Positions 1 through 8,911 of a stretch of 64,000 bases of DNA are shown here, piece by piece; within the stretch, counting starts at the first letter, position 1, and each line of letters opens with the position of its first letter. A program made the position numbers and the translations under genes. The notes beneath the pieces were generated by a model. That model ran no database searches and had not been told where the DNA came from. It saw nothing but the letters and a program-made list of their open reading frames with translations. This DNA comes from Opitutaceae bacterium (GTDB lineage: Bacteria > Verrucomicrobiota > Verrucomicrobiia > Opitutales > Opitutaceae), in the NCBI GenBank assembly GCA_024233285.1, contig JACKPU010000001.1, positions 310,001-374,000 of the forward strand. Reading direction: 5' to 3'.

Positions 1-28
1 TGTAAATTGCCTGTGACAGGCGCAGCGC

Positions 29-436
29 TTAGTAGCGATCGCGGTCGCCACGGTCGCGGTCACGACCGCCACCGAAACCACCACGGCCACCACCACCACC
101 GCCGCCGCCGAAGCCGCGACCACCGCCACCGCCGCCGAAACCACGGCGCTCGCCACCACCGAAGCCACCGCCAGCAGGACGGTCTTCCTTCGGACGGGCT
201 TCGTTAACCGTCAGCTGACGGCCATCGAATTCGGTGCCATTGAGTTTTTCAGCGGCCAGTTTGGACTCTTCCGGCGTGCCCATGGTCACGAACGCGAAGC
301 CGCGGGGGCGGCCGGTCATGCGATCCATGGCGACGTAAACGTCGGTCACACTGCCATATTGGCCGAAGTGGGCGCGCAGATCGTCTTCGTTCGCTTTGAA
401 GGGCAGGTTGCCAACATATAACTTGGAGTTGCTCAT
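29..436 (-). CDS. RNA-binding protein with one RRM and a Gly/Arg-rich tail
   Basis: Protein of 135 residues. Residues 1-80 form one RNA recognition motif with RNP2 (KLYVGNLPF) and RNP1 (RGFAFVTM). The tail is almost wholly Gly with Arg, Phe and Asp, like eukaryotic and cyanobacterial RGG-type Rbp proteins that act as cold-shock or RNA-chaperone factors. The frame is open 22 codons further upstream, but the RRM begins directly after the ATG at 436, so that start was chosen. A GGAGG lies about 16 bases upstream, further than usual. The low-complexity tail generates His- and Arg-rich shadow frames on the other strand. RNA binding is a family inference; the target is unknown. Confidence 0.9.
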   Translation of the reverse strand: MSNSKLYVGNLPFKANEDDLRAHFGQYGSVTDVYVAMDRMTGRPRGFAFVTMGTPEESKLAAEKLNGTEFDGRQLTVNEARPKEDRPAGGGFGGGERRGFGGGGGGRGFGGGGGGGGRGGFGGGRDRDRGDRDRY

Positions 437-628
437 CTGATGATTCGTAGATCCTCCGTCCGCTGCCAGTTCCGTTCCCACCGTGGGTTTCGAAATCATC
501 ACACTAGAGCACTTGCCCTGCTAACGACTCACCAGATCCTGTCATCTAACGTTTTCTCTATCGAGGCCTGCAGCAATGCAGAAGCCGCCGGATGACACAA
601 GACAATTCCCCGGGAGGTCCGGGAGCGC

Positions 629-1042
629 TCAAATGGAATACCTGGCTTTGATGTCGGCCGGGAGCGGCGTCGCACGCCCGGTCGCCAGGGTGACGAGCAC
701 ATAATCACACCAGCCGTCACACACACGTTTGCCGGTCGGGTTCTTCTCGATTTCGAACGCCACGCGGCAGCCATTTTCCGTAAAATGCTCGATCCAGCAA
801 CGCACCGTCATGCGGTCGCCCCAGCCAAGCGGGCGCTTGTATTGGATATGCGCCGCCGTCATGAACCAGCCATAACCCAGCTTAGCAAAATCCTGCATCG
901 ACATGCCGTAGTGGCGCTCCATCTGGTCGAAACGCGCTGCGAGCACATAGTCGATATAGCGCGTGCTATGCACGTGCTGATAGAGATCAATGTCGTCCGG
1001 GCGAACGGCCAGCTCGGTCTCAAACTTGGAATAAACGTCCAT
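629..1042 (-). CDS. Acyl-CoA thioesterase, 4HBT hotdog family
   Basis: 137 residues, normal for a single hotdog domain of the YbgC/4-hydroxybenzoyl-CoA thioesterase type. The N-terminal part has the family pattern in which an Asp (DDIDLYQHVHSTRYIDY) precedes the long hotdog helix; the middle (YKRPLGWGDRMTVRCW) matches the strand region. Such enzymes hydrolyse short or aromatic acyl-CoA thioesters in the cytosol. Substrate cannot be told from sequence. It lies 11 bases downstream of the S4-domain gene on the same strand and may be cotranscribed with it. Confidence 0.85.
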   Translation of the reverse strand: MDVYSKFETELAVRPDDIDLYQHVHSTRYIDYVLAARFDQMERHYGMSMQDFAKLGYGWFMTAAHIQYKRPLGWGDRMTVRCWIEHFTENGCRVAFEIEKNPTGKRVCDGWCDYVLVTLATGRATPLPADIKARYSI

Positions 1043-1053
1043 AAACTCAATAG

Positions 1054-1458
1054 TCAGGCGCGCCCCAATAGGTGGTCGAGTTGACGGCGATCCCGCTTGG
1101 TGGGACGCCCCGCGCCTCTCTCCCGCGCCAAGAATTGTTGCACGGGTTCACGGCGGGCTTTTGCCAATTCCTCGGGCGGCGTCAGGTCAGCGCAGAACTC
1201 CGGCACGCGTTTGGCCGCCACCCGCGACGGCGGCGGTCCGAGATAGCGCAAGCTGCGCGTAATCAAGCCTTGGCGGACGAGCACCAGTTCGCCGACACGG
1301 AGTTCCCGCGCCGCTTTCACCGGGGCTGCGTCGATCAAAACCGTGCCGGCCCGACAAGCGGCCGTGGCCGCGGCCCGGGTCTTGAACACACGCACGCACC
1401 AAAGCCACTTGTCGATGCGCACGGTCTCGGAAGCAGATAAAACCACGGCCGCGAGCAT
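1054..1458 (-). CDS. hslR: S4-domain RNA-binding protein, Hsp15 (HslR) like
   Basis: 134 residues, the size of Hsp15. Residues 13-70 form an S4 RNA-binding domain starting RIDKWLWCVRVFKTRA, the hallmark opening of the Hsp15 family. The tail is basic. In E. coli, Hsp15 binds free 50S subunits carrying a stalled nascent chain and helps recycle them; the same role is inferred here. The ATG at 1458 is the only plausible start, with the S4 domain beginning about a dozen residues later. Confidence 0.85.
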   Translation of the reverse strand: MLAAVVLSASETVRIDKWLWCVRVFKTRAAATAACRAGTVLIDAAPVKAARELRVGELVLVRQGLITRSLRYLGPPPSRVAAKRVPEFCADLTPPEELAKARREPVQQFLARERGAGRPTKRDRRQLDHLLGRA

Positions 1459-1505
1459 GGGTGACTCGCGGCCGGGCGCAAACGGGTTTTGCGGTCGGGT
1501 GTGAC

Positions 1506-2033
1506 TCAGCCGGCTTTGACCGGCTTGAGGTCCTTGCTGATCCAGTCATCAATCAGGGCCTTTTCGTAACGCATGGAGTCCGTGGTGCGGATGTTGATCT
1601 TCATCATGAAGTTCAAATCGCGCAATTCCCGGGCGCCCTCTTTGACCACATTGCCGGCGGAGTCGACGAGTTTGAAACTCAGGTCGATGCGCGGCGGATA
1701 GATGTCCTTGACGATGCGAACATCGTCGGCCCCGGCCCTGCCCCAAGGTTCGAAGTCACCGGCCATGTCGATGTTCGTGACGGTGACATTCAGCGTGTAG
1801 CCGTCCGGCACATATTCGGCGGACTTCTTCGCGATGTAGTCACGGAGGATTTCGGCATTGGCGACCTGACCCTTGTCACTGGGCATGTAGGCGTCACGCA
1901 CATCGGTAAACTTGACCGGGTTGTCCAACTCAACCTTGACCTTGGAATTTTGGGCGGCGGCTTCTTCCGCCAAAACCGGGCTGACGGTGGCTAGACCGAA
2001 GAGCGCGGCGAAAAAGAAATGCTTGGTTTTCAT
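1506..2033 (-). CDS. Secreted DUF3016 family protein
   Basis: 175 residues with a clear signal peptide (MKTKHFFFAALFGLATVSPVLA). The mature part opens with a family-typical segment, VELDNPVKFTDVRDAY, and continues as a mixed alpha/beta domain ending in a conserved region around DLNFMMKI and YEKALIDDWI. DUF3016 has no established function; the protein is predicted periplasmic or extracellular. It is monocistronic as far as the sequence shows. Confidence 0.8.
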   Translation of the reverse strand: MKTKHFFFAALFGLATVSPVLAEEAAAQNSKVKVELDNPVKFTDVRDAYMPSDKGQVANAEILRDYIAKKSAEYVPDGYTLNVTVTNIDMAGDFEPWGRAGADDVRIVKDIYPPRIDLSFKLVDSAGNVVKEGARELRDLNFMMKINIRTTDSMRYEKALIDDWISKDLKPVKAG

Positions 2034-2118
2034 AACGATTCTGTGACCTCAGTCGGGCAAGATGGGTTCCATGACCGGGCCGGAAATTGGAAGCATTTGA
2101 TAACCATAAGGCTGCAAA

Positions 2119-4488
2119 TCATTCGCCCCCGGCTTCCGTCTGGCCTCGGCGTAAAGCCGCCGCCGGATCAAGCGTAGGCTTAATCGTGATCACAACGAAC
2201 TTTGAAGTCGGGGTGTTGCTCTTGTTGGCCACACTGCCGATCGGCACGAGCACGTTGGCCTCCGGAAAGTAGGTCGCCACGCATCCGCGCGGGATGCGGT
2301 AGGGCGCGACCATGAAGGCTTCCGCCACCCGCTCGACGCCGCCGTGATGGTTAAACAGATCGACCAGCTGGCCCTGCTGCAAACCGGCCGCGCGCATATC
2401 CTCCTCGTGCATAAAGACCACCCGGCGGCCGCCGAAAACACCCCGGTAGCGATCGTCCAGCCCGTAAACGGTGGTGTTGAACTGGTCGTGCGTGCGGATG
2501 GTCATCATCACGTATTCGCCCGGTGCAAACTCGCGGCGCGGAATCGGCGCCACGCTGAAATTGGCCCTTTTCGTGGCCGTGCGCCACTCGCGTGCATCGC
2601 GCGGCGCGTTGGGCAGATAGAATATGCCTTCGCGGATGCGCGTGTTGAAATTTTCGAACCCCGGCACCACGCGGGCAATGTGATCCCGGATGCGTCCGTA
2701 ATCGCCCGCCAAGTCTTCCCACGCGATGGGATGGTCGGCCCCGAGCGTCGCCCGGGCCAACCGGCACACGATCGCCGGCTCGCTCAGCAAATGCGATGAC
2801 GCCGGCTCGGCCTTGCCGCGCGAAGGATTGATGATGCCCATCGAATCCTCGACGGTGACGAATTGTTCCCCCGCGGCCTGCACATCGCGCTCGCTGCGGC
2901 CGAGACACGGCAGAATCAAAGCCGTGCGACCGTGCACGAGATGGGCCCGGTTGAGCTTGGTCGAAACATGCGCGGTGAGATTGCAACGTCGCAACGCCTC
3001 GGCCGTGAACTCCGTGTCCGGCGTGGCCGAGAGAAAATTGCCGCCCATCGCGAGGAATACCTTCACTCGACCAGCGTGCATGGCCTTGATCGCATCAACC
3101 GTATCGAGGCCATGCGCGCGCGGCGATTTGAACGCAAACTCCGCGTCGAGCCGGTCGAGCCACCAATCCGGCATTTTCTCGAAAATGCCCATCGTGCGGT
3201 CGCCTTGCACATTGGAGTGCCCGCGCACCGGACAGGCCCCGGCACCCGGTTTGCCGAGGTCCCCGCGCAACAGGAGTAAATTGACGATGCTCTGGATCGT
3301 TTCGACCGCATTGGGTTGTTGCGTGAGTCCCATTGCCCAACAGCAGATCGTAGCTTTGGAGCGCATCGCCACCTCGGCGACTTGCTTGATCTGTTCGCGG
3401 CCGACACCGCTGGACTCGACGATATCCGACCAGGCGGTCGCATGCAAATCCGCCACCAGTTCGTCGTAGCCGTGCGTATGCCGGCGGATGAAATCGTGAT
3501 CAAACACCGTGCCGGGCGCCGCCTCCTCGGCCGCGAGCATCTCCTTCATGATGCCCTTGAAGAGCGCGAGGTCGCCGTTGATGCGCGGTTGCACCCAGAT
3601 ATCGGACAGGCGGGCGCCCTCGCCCAGCAAGGTGGGCAGCGCCTTCAACGGGTTCATGAAGTGCTGCGGATTTTTAAACCGCTCCGAACCCACTTCGGGC
3701 AACGGGTTGACCGAAATGATTGTCGCTCCGCGTTTCTTCGCCTCCTCCAACGAGGAAAGCATGCGCGGGTGATTCGTGCCGGGGTTTTGACCGATGATGA
3801 AAATCACCTCGGCCTTCTCAAAATCGTCCAACTTCACCGTGCCCTTGCCGATACCGATGGTCTCGCCCAAGGCCGTGCCGCTCGATTCGTGGCACATGTT
3901 GGAGCAATCGGGCAGGTTGTTGGTGCCAAATTGGCGGACAAAGAGCTGGTAGAGAAACGCCGCCTCATTGCTCGTGCGACCGGAGGTGTAAAACGCGGCC
4001 TCATCCGGCGAGCCGAGCGCCTGCAATTCCTGCGCGATCAGCGCAAAGGCCTCGTCCCACGCAATCGGCGCATAGTGCGTTTCACCGGGTTTGAGAACCA
4101 TCGGGTGCGTGAGGCGACCCTGACGATTTAGCCAATAATCTCCCTTGGCGGCCAATTCCTCGACGGAATGTTGTGCAAAAAACTCAGGCGTGCAGCGCTT
4201 CGGCGTCGCTTCGTCAGCAATGGCCTTGGCGCCGTTTTCGCAAAACTCAAACGTGTGCCGTTCGCCATCCGGGCTCGGCCACGCACAGGACTGGCAGTCG
4301 AACCCATCCTTCTGGTTTACATCCAGCAGCAGCTTGGTGCCCTTGATCGGGCCCACGCCCATGACGACGTAACTGTTGGTCTTGACCACGGCGGTCAGGC
4401 CCGCGGCGGCAGCGCTGGGCTTGTCCAGCCGGGTGCCGGCCAGTTCAACCGGCGGTTGGGCGGAGGTGGGGGTTTGTTTCTTCGACAC
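2119..4488 (-). CDS. Molybdopterin oxidoreductase, FdhF/YdeP family
   Basis: About 789 residues. It resembles the formate-dehydrogenase-alpha-like YdeP family rather than true FdhF. Cys65 and Cys68 sit in DCQSCAWP, and the active-site stretch is NMCHESSG around residue 198, where selenocysteine or Cys of FdhF would be sought. Family members bind a bis-MGD cofactor; the electron donor of YdeP proteins is unknown, and E. coli YdeP is linked to acid resistance. The frame is open to 4737, but that extension is low-quality and overlaps a divergent small gene. The GTG at 4488 is my choice of start, without a clear ribosome site. No fdhD or partner subunit is nearby. Confidence 0.85.
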   Translation of the reverse strand: MSKKQTPTSAQPPVELAGTRLDKPSAAAAGLTAVVKTNSYVVMGVGPIKGTKLLLDVNQKDGFDCQSCAWPSPDGERHTFEFCENGAKAIADEATPKRCTPEFFAQHSVEELAAKGDYWLNRQGRLTHPMVLKPGETHYAPIAWDEAFALIAQELQALGSPDEAAFYTSGRTSNEAAFLYQLFVRQFGTNNLPDCSNMCHESSGTALGETIGIGKGTVKLDDFEKAEVIFIIGQNPGTNHPRMLSSLEEAKKRGATIISVNPLPEVGSERFKNPQHFMNPLKALPTLLGEGARLSDIWVQPRINGDLALFKGIMKEMLAAEEAAPGTVFDHDFIRRHTHGYDELVADLHATAWSDIVESSGVGREQIKQVAEVAMRSKATICCWAMGLTQQPNAVETIQSIVNLLLLRGDLGKPGAGACPVRGHSNVQGDRTMGIFEKMPDWWLDRLDAEFAFKSPRAHGLDTVDAIKAMHAGRVKVFLAMGGNFLSATPDTEFTAEALRRCNLTAHVSTKLNRAHLVHGRTALILPCLGRSERDVQAAGEQFVTVEDSMGIINPSRGKAEPASSHLLSEPAIVCRLARATLGADHPIAWEDLAGDYGRIRDHIARVVPGFENFNTRIREGIFYLPNAPRDAREWRTATKRANFSVAPIPRREFAPGEYVMMTIRTHDQFNTTVYGLDDRYRGVFGGRRVVFMHEEDMRAAGLQQGQLVDLFNHHGGVERVAEAFMVAPYRIPRGCVATYFPEANVLVPIGSVANKSNTPTSKFVVITIKPTLDPAAALRRGQTEAGGE

Positions 4489-4533
4489 GACGGATTTGAT
4501 TTCGCCGACTTTCGAGTATCTTTCAAGTCCACC

Positions 4534-4806
4534 GTGTTTGCCAACCTTCTGCGTCTTATTTCCCGCGCCCCGCATCCCGGGGCGGACACCCACTTCGTGG
4601 TCGAGGTCAATGTGCGGCCCAAGCCCGCCCGTGATCCCCGCACGGAACGCTTCATCCTGATCTGCTGGACCTTGATCGCGATCAAGCACGTGGCCGTCAT
4701 TTATGCCTGCCTGCACTGGCCGGTGCCGTTTCACCAATTATGGATCAACGCCCCGACATTCGCGCTGGGGCTGCTGGCGACCGGCGTATATTACGGGCGG
4801 CGTTGA
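4534..4806 (+). CDS. Putative small membrane protein
   Basis: If the GTG at 4534 is the start, this encodes 90 residues. The N-terminal half is soluble and carries a run resembling a real domain edge (HFVVEVNVRP). The C-terminal half has two hydrophobic segments, FILICWTLIAIKHVAVIYAC and FALGLLATGVYY, before a YYGRR end, suggesting a two-helix membrane protein. It is divergent from the oxidoreductase gene with 45 bases between the two starts, and a hairpin follows it. I do not recognise the family; its main support is the plausible membrane topology and the fact that it explains an otherwise empty stretch. Confidence 0.5.
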   Translation: MFANLLRLISRAPHPGADTHFVVEVNVRPKPARDPRTERFILICWTLIAIKHVAVIYACLHWPVPFHQLWINAPTFALGLLATGVYYGRR

Positions 4807-4810
4807 ATTA

Positions 4811-4839
4811 TTTTTCGACTCGCGCGCAGTCGCGAAAAA
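4811..4839 (+). terminator. Possible intrinsic terminator after the small membrane protein
   Basis: The arms CGACT (4816-4820) and AGTCG (4828-4832) form a short hairpin. It is flanked by five Ts on the left and five As on the right, so the fold could be extended. It sits four bases after the stop of the preceding gene and before the DUF5069 start. The T run precedes the stem for plus-strand transcripts, so termination activity is uncertain. Confidence 0.3.
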
Positions 4840-4857
4840 CACGGAGATAATCCTCCC

Positions 4858-5304
4858 ATGCCCAACGTTCCCGGACTGCGCAGCATCTACCATCAAGTCG
4901 GCGGCATCGTCTATTTCGGCCGCATGCTCGATAAAATCCGCCTGCAGGCCGCGGGCGCCCTTGCGGCGGACTACGTCGAGAATCTCGGCATCGGGTTCGA
5001 CGGCCGCTGCTGCAACTTTCTCGGCATCGATTACGCTGCGCTGCGCGACCGCACACTCCGCGGCGGCACGGACGATGAAATCATGGCCTGGTGCCGCGAG
5101 ATTGGCACCGCGCGCAGCGACGAAGAACGGGAGGTCTGGAATGGTTTCATGATGAAACGCGGCTGGCGCGACGAAGCCACGCCACGGCTGAAGCAGCGCA
5201 TCAAGGAATCCGGTTTCGAGGGTAAGCCGATTGATACAATGTTTGATTATATCGAATTCGACGAAGGTCGCGATCCCGTCGCCAGCCGCGCTTGGGAGCA
5301 ATGA
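4858..5304 (+). CDS. DUF5069 domain protein
   Basis: 148 residues, a single DUF5069 domain, which is common in Verrucomicrobiota. The pattern PGLRSIYHQVGGIVYFGRMLDKIR near the N-terminus and the later DDEIMAWCRE segment are the parts I rely on. No catalytic motif is evident and the function is unknown. The stop overlaps the ATG of the following gluconokinase (ATGA), so the two are probably translationally coupled. The predicted protein is cytoplasmic. Confidence 0.85.
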   Translation: MPNVPGLRSIYHQVGGIVYFGRMLDKIRLQAAGALAADYVENLGIGFDGRCCNFLGIDYAALRDRTLRGGTDDEIMAWCREIGTARSDEEREVWNGFMMKRGWRDEATPRLKQRIKESGFEGKPIDTMFDYIEFDEGRDPVASRAWEQ

Positions 5305-5798
5305 CCGCGCCGCGCGCCATCGTCATCATGGGCGTTGCCGGCAGCGGCAAAACCACCGTCGGCGAATTATTGGCGCGAGAACTGGGCTGGCACTTCGCTG
5401 ACGCCGATTCGTTTCACCCGCCGGAAAATGTCTCCAAAATGAGTGCGGGCACGCCGTTGAGCGACAGCGATCGCGCCCCCTGGCTGGCCGCCATCCGAAG
5501 CCATCTCGACGATCATATCGCGCGCGACGAAGGCGCCGTCGTCACCTGCTCGGCGCTCAAACAGAGCTATCGCGACGTGCTGCTCTGCAATAACCCACAC
5601 ACCGCGCTGGTTTATCTGCAGGGCACGCGCGATCAATTGTGGGAGCGCATCAGCTCGCGCCAAAATCACTTTATGAAACCATCCATGCTCGACAGCCAGC
5701 TGGCTGCGCTGGAAGAGCCCGCCGACGCCCTTACCCTCAACATCGCGCCGGCGCCCGTCGAGCTGGTCGCCTCCATCCGCCGCGGATTATCCCTATGA
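5301..5798 (+). CDS. gntK: Gluconokinase
   Basis: 165 residues from the ATG at 5301, typical for thermoresistant-type gluconokinase. The P-loop is GVAGSGKTT near residue 11. The DADSFHPPENVSKM stretch after it is the gluconate-binding signature of the GntK family. It phosphorylates D-gluconate to 6-phosphogluconate using ATP, feeding the pentose phosphate or Entner-Doudoroff route. It overlaps both neighbours by ATGA junctions (5301-5304 and 5795-5798), so it is the middle gene of a three-gene coupled operon. No gluconate transporter is in the window. Confidence 0.92.
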   Translation: MTAPRAIVIMGVAGSGKTTVGELLARELGWHFADADSFHPPENVSKMSAGTPLSDSDRAPWLAAIRSHLDDHIARDEGAVVTCSALKQSYRDVLLCNNPHTALVYLQGTRDQLWERISSRQNHFMKPSMLDSQLAALEEPADALTLNIAPAPVELVASIRRGLSL

Positions 5799-8140
5799 GT
5801 TTACTGCAAAACAAAGCGTTGCGCTGGTGCGGAATCGTTTGCCTCGGTCTGGCGCTGGGCGGAGCCGGTGTCACCGGATGGTTTTATCAGCAGATGCGGC
5901 GCAGTCTGCCGGTGCTCGACGGTGCGGAAAAACTGCGCGGGCTCGGTGCCGCGGTAAAAATCGAACGCGATGCGCAAGGCGTGCCGACTTTGCGCGGGGA
6001 AAACCGCGTCGATCTCGCCCGCGCTCTCGGCTGGCTGCATGCGCAGGAGCGGTTTTTTCAAATGGACCTGCTGCGCCGCCGGGCGGCCGGCGAACTTTCC
6101 GAACTGTTCGGGGAAAAGGCGCTCGCCGCCGACAAAGCCGCACGCGTGCACGGGTTTCGCCGCACCGCCAGTGAATGTCTTGCCCTGTTATCGACCGAGG
6201 AACGCACCTTGCTCGAAGCCTACACCGCGGGCGTGAACGCAGGCCTTGCCACGCTCGATCAAAAGCCATTCGAATACCTCGTCCTGCGCACCGATCCCGC
6301 CGCTTGGCAACCGGAAGACACCATCCTGACAGCCTACGCGATGGCGATGGAGTTGAACGACGAGGGTAATTTTGAGCGTTCGCTGACCGCCGTGCGCAAT
6401 ACCTACGGGGCGACGGTGCTCGAATTCGTCGCGCCGCTCTTAACCCGGGATGATGCCGCGCTCGACGGCAGCCGACGCGAAACCGCCCCGGAAATTCCCT
6501 CGGCGCGGCTCGTCAATCTGCGCGGCGTTGAAAGCGCCCCCACCAGCGATGCGGACGACTTGCCCAGTCCGGGCAGCAACAGCTTTGTCGTGGCCGGCAC
6601 GCACACCGCCAGCGGCCAGCCGTTGCTTGCGAGCGACATGCACCTCAGCCTGCGCGTGCCCACACCATGGTATCGCGCCTCGCTGGTCTGGGGCGATCAT
6701 CGGGTCACCGGTGTCACTCTCCCGGGCGTGCCGATCATCATCGCTGGAAGCAACGGCCACGTGGCCTGGGGATTGACTAACGCCTATGCCGACACCCACG
6801 ACGTCGTTGTCGTTGAGACCAGCGCGATCGCCGAGACGCTCTACAAAAAAGGTGACGATCTGCTATCGTTTGAAAAGCGTCGCGAAATCATCCGCGTCAA
6901 GGGAGCCGATCCGGTGGAGTTCGACGTCAATTGGACCGTCTGGGGGCCCGTGATCGGCACGGGTGAAAATGGCCGTCCGCTCGTCGCGCGTTGGACGGCG
7001 CATGATCCACGCACGATCAATCTCTCCTTCATGCGGATGGAGACCGCGCAAAGCACGGATGAAGGTCTCGCGGTGGCGCAAACCGCCGCGCTGCCCGTGC
7101 AAAACATCGTCCTCGCCGATCGCGACGGGCACACTGCGTGGACCCTCACCGGGCGCCTGCCCAAACGCACCGGTTACGACGGGCGGCTCGCGGTGGCATG
7201 GACTTATGGCGACCGGAATTGGGAAAGGTTTCTCACGCCCGCCGAGACGCCGACCCTGCGCGATCCCGAGTCCGGTTTGATATGGACGGCCAACAACCGT
7301 TTGGTCGGCGGCGAAACCCTCGAACAGTTGGGCGATGGTGGCTATGCCCAACCCGGCCGCGCCGCGCGCATTCGTGATCGTCTCGAGATGCTGGAGCAGG
7401 CCACCCCGCAGGACTTGCTCGCGATCCAACTCGATGAACAGGCCCCCGTCCTGGCGTGGTGGCACGATTTGCTGAACAAGACGGTCGCTAACAATACCGA
7501 GTTGCGCGGAGCCAAGCAGCTGCAGACCGCACTGGCGGATTGGGACGGCCGCGCCCGCGCGGATTCCGCCGGTTATCTGGCCGTGCGTCTGTTTCGTCAG
7601 GAAGTGGCCGCGCTCGTTTTCGATGCGCTGTTCGCACCGTGCCGACGCGAATTCGCCGGATTTCGCTGGCAGCGGTTTCAATACGAGCAGTCCCTCCGCA
7701 CCCTCGTGCAACAGCAACCGATTCACTTCCTGCCAGCGCGCTTCGAGTCGTGGGATGGTTTACTGCAGTCCGCAGCGGAAATCGCAGCGCAGAAAGCCGC
7801 AGAGGCCGGCCCGAGTTGGGGCGAATACAATCGTGCGCGGATCATTCATCCGTTTTCACGCGTGTTGCCCGGCTGGCTGACCGGTTGGCTCAACCTGCCG
7901 GCGGATCCACAGGCTGGCGACAGCATCACCCCCCGCGTGCAACGATCCGATTTCGGGGCCAGCGAACGCTTCGTCGTTACCCCCGGTCGTGAAGCCGAAG
8001 GCATTTTTCACATGCCCGGTGGCCAAAGCGGCCATCCGCTTTCACCGTATTATCGCGCGGGTCACGACGCTTGGGCCAAAGGCGAGCCGACTCCGTTCCT
8101 GCCCGGTCCGGCCGAACACACGCTGACGCTCGAACCGTAA
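5795..8140 (+). CDS. Penicillin acylase family Ntn-hydrolase
   Basis: 781 residues from the ATG that overlaps the gluconokinase stop. An N-terminal hydrophobic segment (GIVCLGLALGGAGVTGWFY) acts as signal or anchor, so the enzyme is probably periplasmic. The precursor should self-cleave before Ser261 in PGSNSF, making Ser261 the N-terminal nucleophile of the beta chain; the alpha part carries the typical GWLHAQERFFQMDLLRR. The family hydrolyses amides such as penicillins, cyclic imides and N-acyl homoserine lactones. Which substrate applies cannot be told here. The frame is open upstream to 5639 but that part lies inside gntK. Confidence 0.9.
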   Translation: MSLLQNKALRWCGIVCLGLALGGAGVTGWFYQQMRRSLPVLDGAEKLRGLGAAVKIERDAQGVPTLRGENRVDLARALGWLHAQERFFQMDLLRRRAAGELSELFGEKALAADKAARVHGFRRTASECLALLSTEERTLLEAYTAGVNAGLATLDQKPFEYLVLRTDPAAWQPEDTILTAYAMAMELNDEGNFERSLTAVRNTYGATVLEFVAPLLTRDDAALDGSRRETAPEIPSARLVNLRGVESAPTSDADDLPSPGSNSFVVAGTHTASGQPLLASDMHLSLRVPTPWYRASLVWGDHRVTGVTLPGVPIIIAGSNGHVAWGLTNAYADTHDVVVVETSAIAETLYKKGDDLLSFEKRREIIRVKGADPVEFDVNWTVWGPVIGTGENGRPLVARWTAHDPRTINLSFMRMETAQSTDEGLAVAQTAALPVQNIVLADRDGHTAWTLTGRLPKRTGYDGRLAVAWTYGDRNWERFLTPAETPTLRDPESGLIWTANNRLVGGETLEQLGDGGYAQPGRAARIRDRLEMLEQATPQDLLAIQLDEQAPVLAWWHDLLNKTVANNTELRGAKQLQTALADWDGRARADSAGYLAVRLFRQEVAALVFDALFAPCRREFAGFRWQRFQYEQSLRTLVQQQPIHFLPARFESWDGLLQSAAEIAAQKAAEAGPSWGEYNRARIIHPFSRVLPGWLTGWLNLPADPQAGDSITPRVQRSDFGASERFVVTPGREAEGIFHMPGGQSGHPLSPYYRAGHDAWAKGEPTPFLPGPAEHTLTLEP

Positions 8141-8203
8141 GCCAGACTTGAGTTTGGCATTGTCGCGCGCCGCGTTAGCCGGCTTGCTGGCGGCATCGCG
8201 CGC

Positions 8204-8896
8204 ATGGCCAAGGGCAAAAAAAACTACACGGTCTACTTCGGCAGCGAGTTGTTCACGCTGAAGCACCTCATCGGCAACGCCTATCTCGCCGAGGCCATTT
8301 ACGAAAAATCGCACGGCAAATACCTTTGCCGTCTGCCTCAGGATTTTGAGCCGCGCGGCAAGACCCCGCGCACCATCCGCGATCAGGACATCCGCGCGCT
8401 GTTGGAATGTGATCTGGGCCTGTTCAATTACGACGGCACTGAACTCGACGCCGGCACGGTGATCGAATTCATGATCGCCAAGTTCGCCGATATTCCCGCC
8501 GTGATTCTGCGCAGTGACATTCGGCAGGCCGGCGATGGCAACGATCCGTGGAACCTCATGTCGAGCTACTTCCCGCGCTCCGTCAACGTGCTCGCCAACA
8601 GCCTAGGCAGTTACAAGACCATCGCACACCGCCGCAAACGTGAGTTGGACGACACCCTGCGGCTGGCCGGCCAGCAAAGCTCCGCCGATGCCCAGCTCAT
8701 GTGTGAACATGTCGCGGCCCAGTGCGTGCGCGCGCTGGATCGCGCCGTGCAGTTGAAACCCGCGTTGCCCAAACGTCTGCGCGCCGATGTTTATCGCTGG
8801 CTCGCCCTCATGCCGGGCCTGCGCGGCAAGGAGAAACCATTGATCAAGGAGTTCGAGGAACTGCTGGATCACAAAGTCGCCAAACGTCTGCTCTAA
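8204..8896 (+). CDS. Nucleoside 2-deoxyribosyltransferase-like protein
   Basis: 230 residues. The N-terminal 130 residues match the nucleoside 2-deoxyribosyltransferase fold: YTVYFGSELFTLKHLIGN, then RTIRDQDIRALLECDLGLFNYDG and the DAGTVIEFMIAKF segment with the catalytic-type Glu. The C-terminal part is helical and less conserved. The family swaps bases between deoxynucleosides. It lies 15 bases upstream of the uracil phosphoribosyltransferase gene, which fits a pyrimidine salvage pair. A short inverted repeat, GCCAGACT/AGTTTGGC, lies just before it at 8141-8158. Confidence 0.85.
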   Translation: MAKGKKNYTVYFGSELFTLKHLIGNAYLAEAIYEKSHGKYLCRLPQDFEPRGKTPRTIRDQDIRALLECDLGLFNYDGTELDAGTVIEFMIAKFADIPAVILRSDIRQAGDGNDPWNLMSSYFPRSVNVLANSLGSYKTIAHRRKRELDDTLRLAGQQSSADAQLMCEHVAAQCVRALDRAVQLKPALPKRLRADVYRWLALMPGLRGKEKPLIKEFEELLDHKVAKRLL

Positions 8897-8911
8897 ACCA
8901 ACCGCACCGAC

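Noticed and set aside
7..207. His- and Arg-rich plus-strand frame
   Set aside because: It is the antisense of the Gly-rich tail of the RRM protein.
6752..6769. Palindrome GCCACGTGGC as a third parS site
   Set aside because: Only the central CCACGTGG agrees; the conserved outer GTT/AAC arms are missing.
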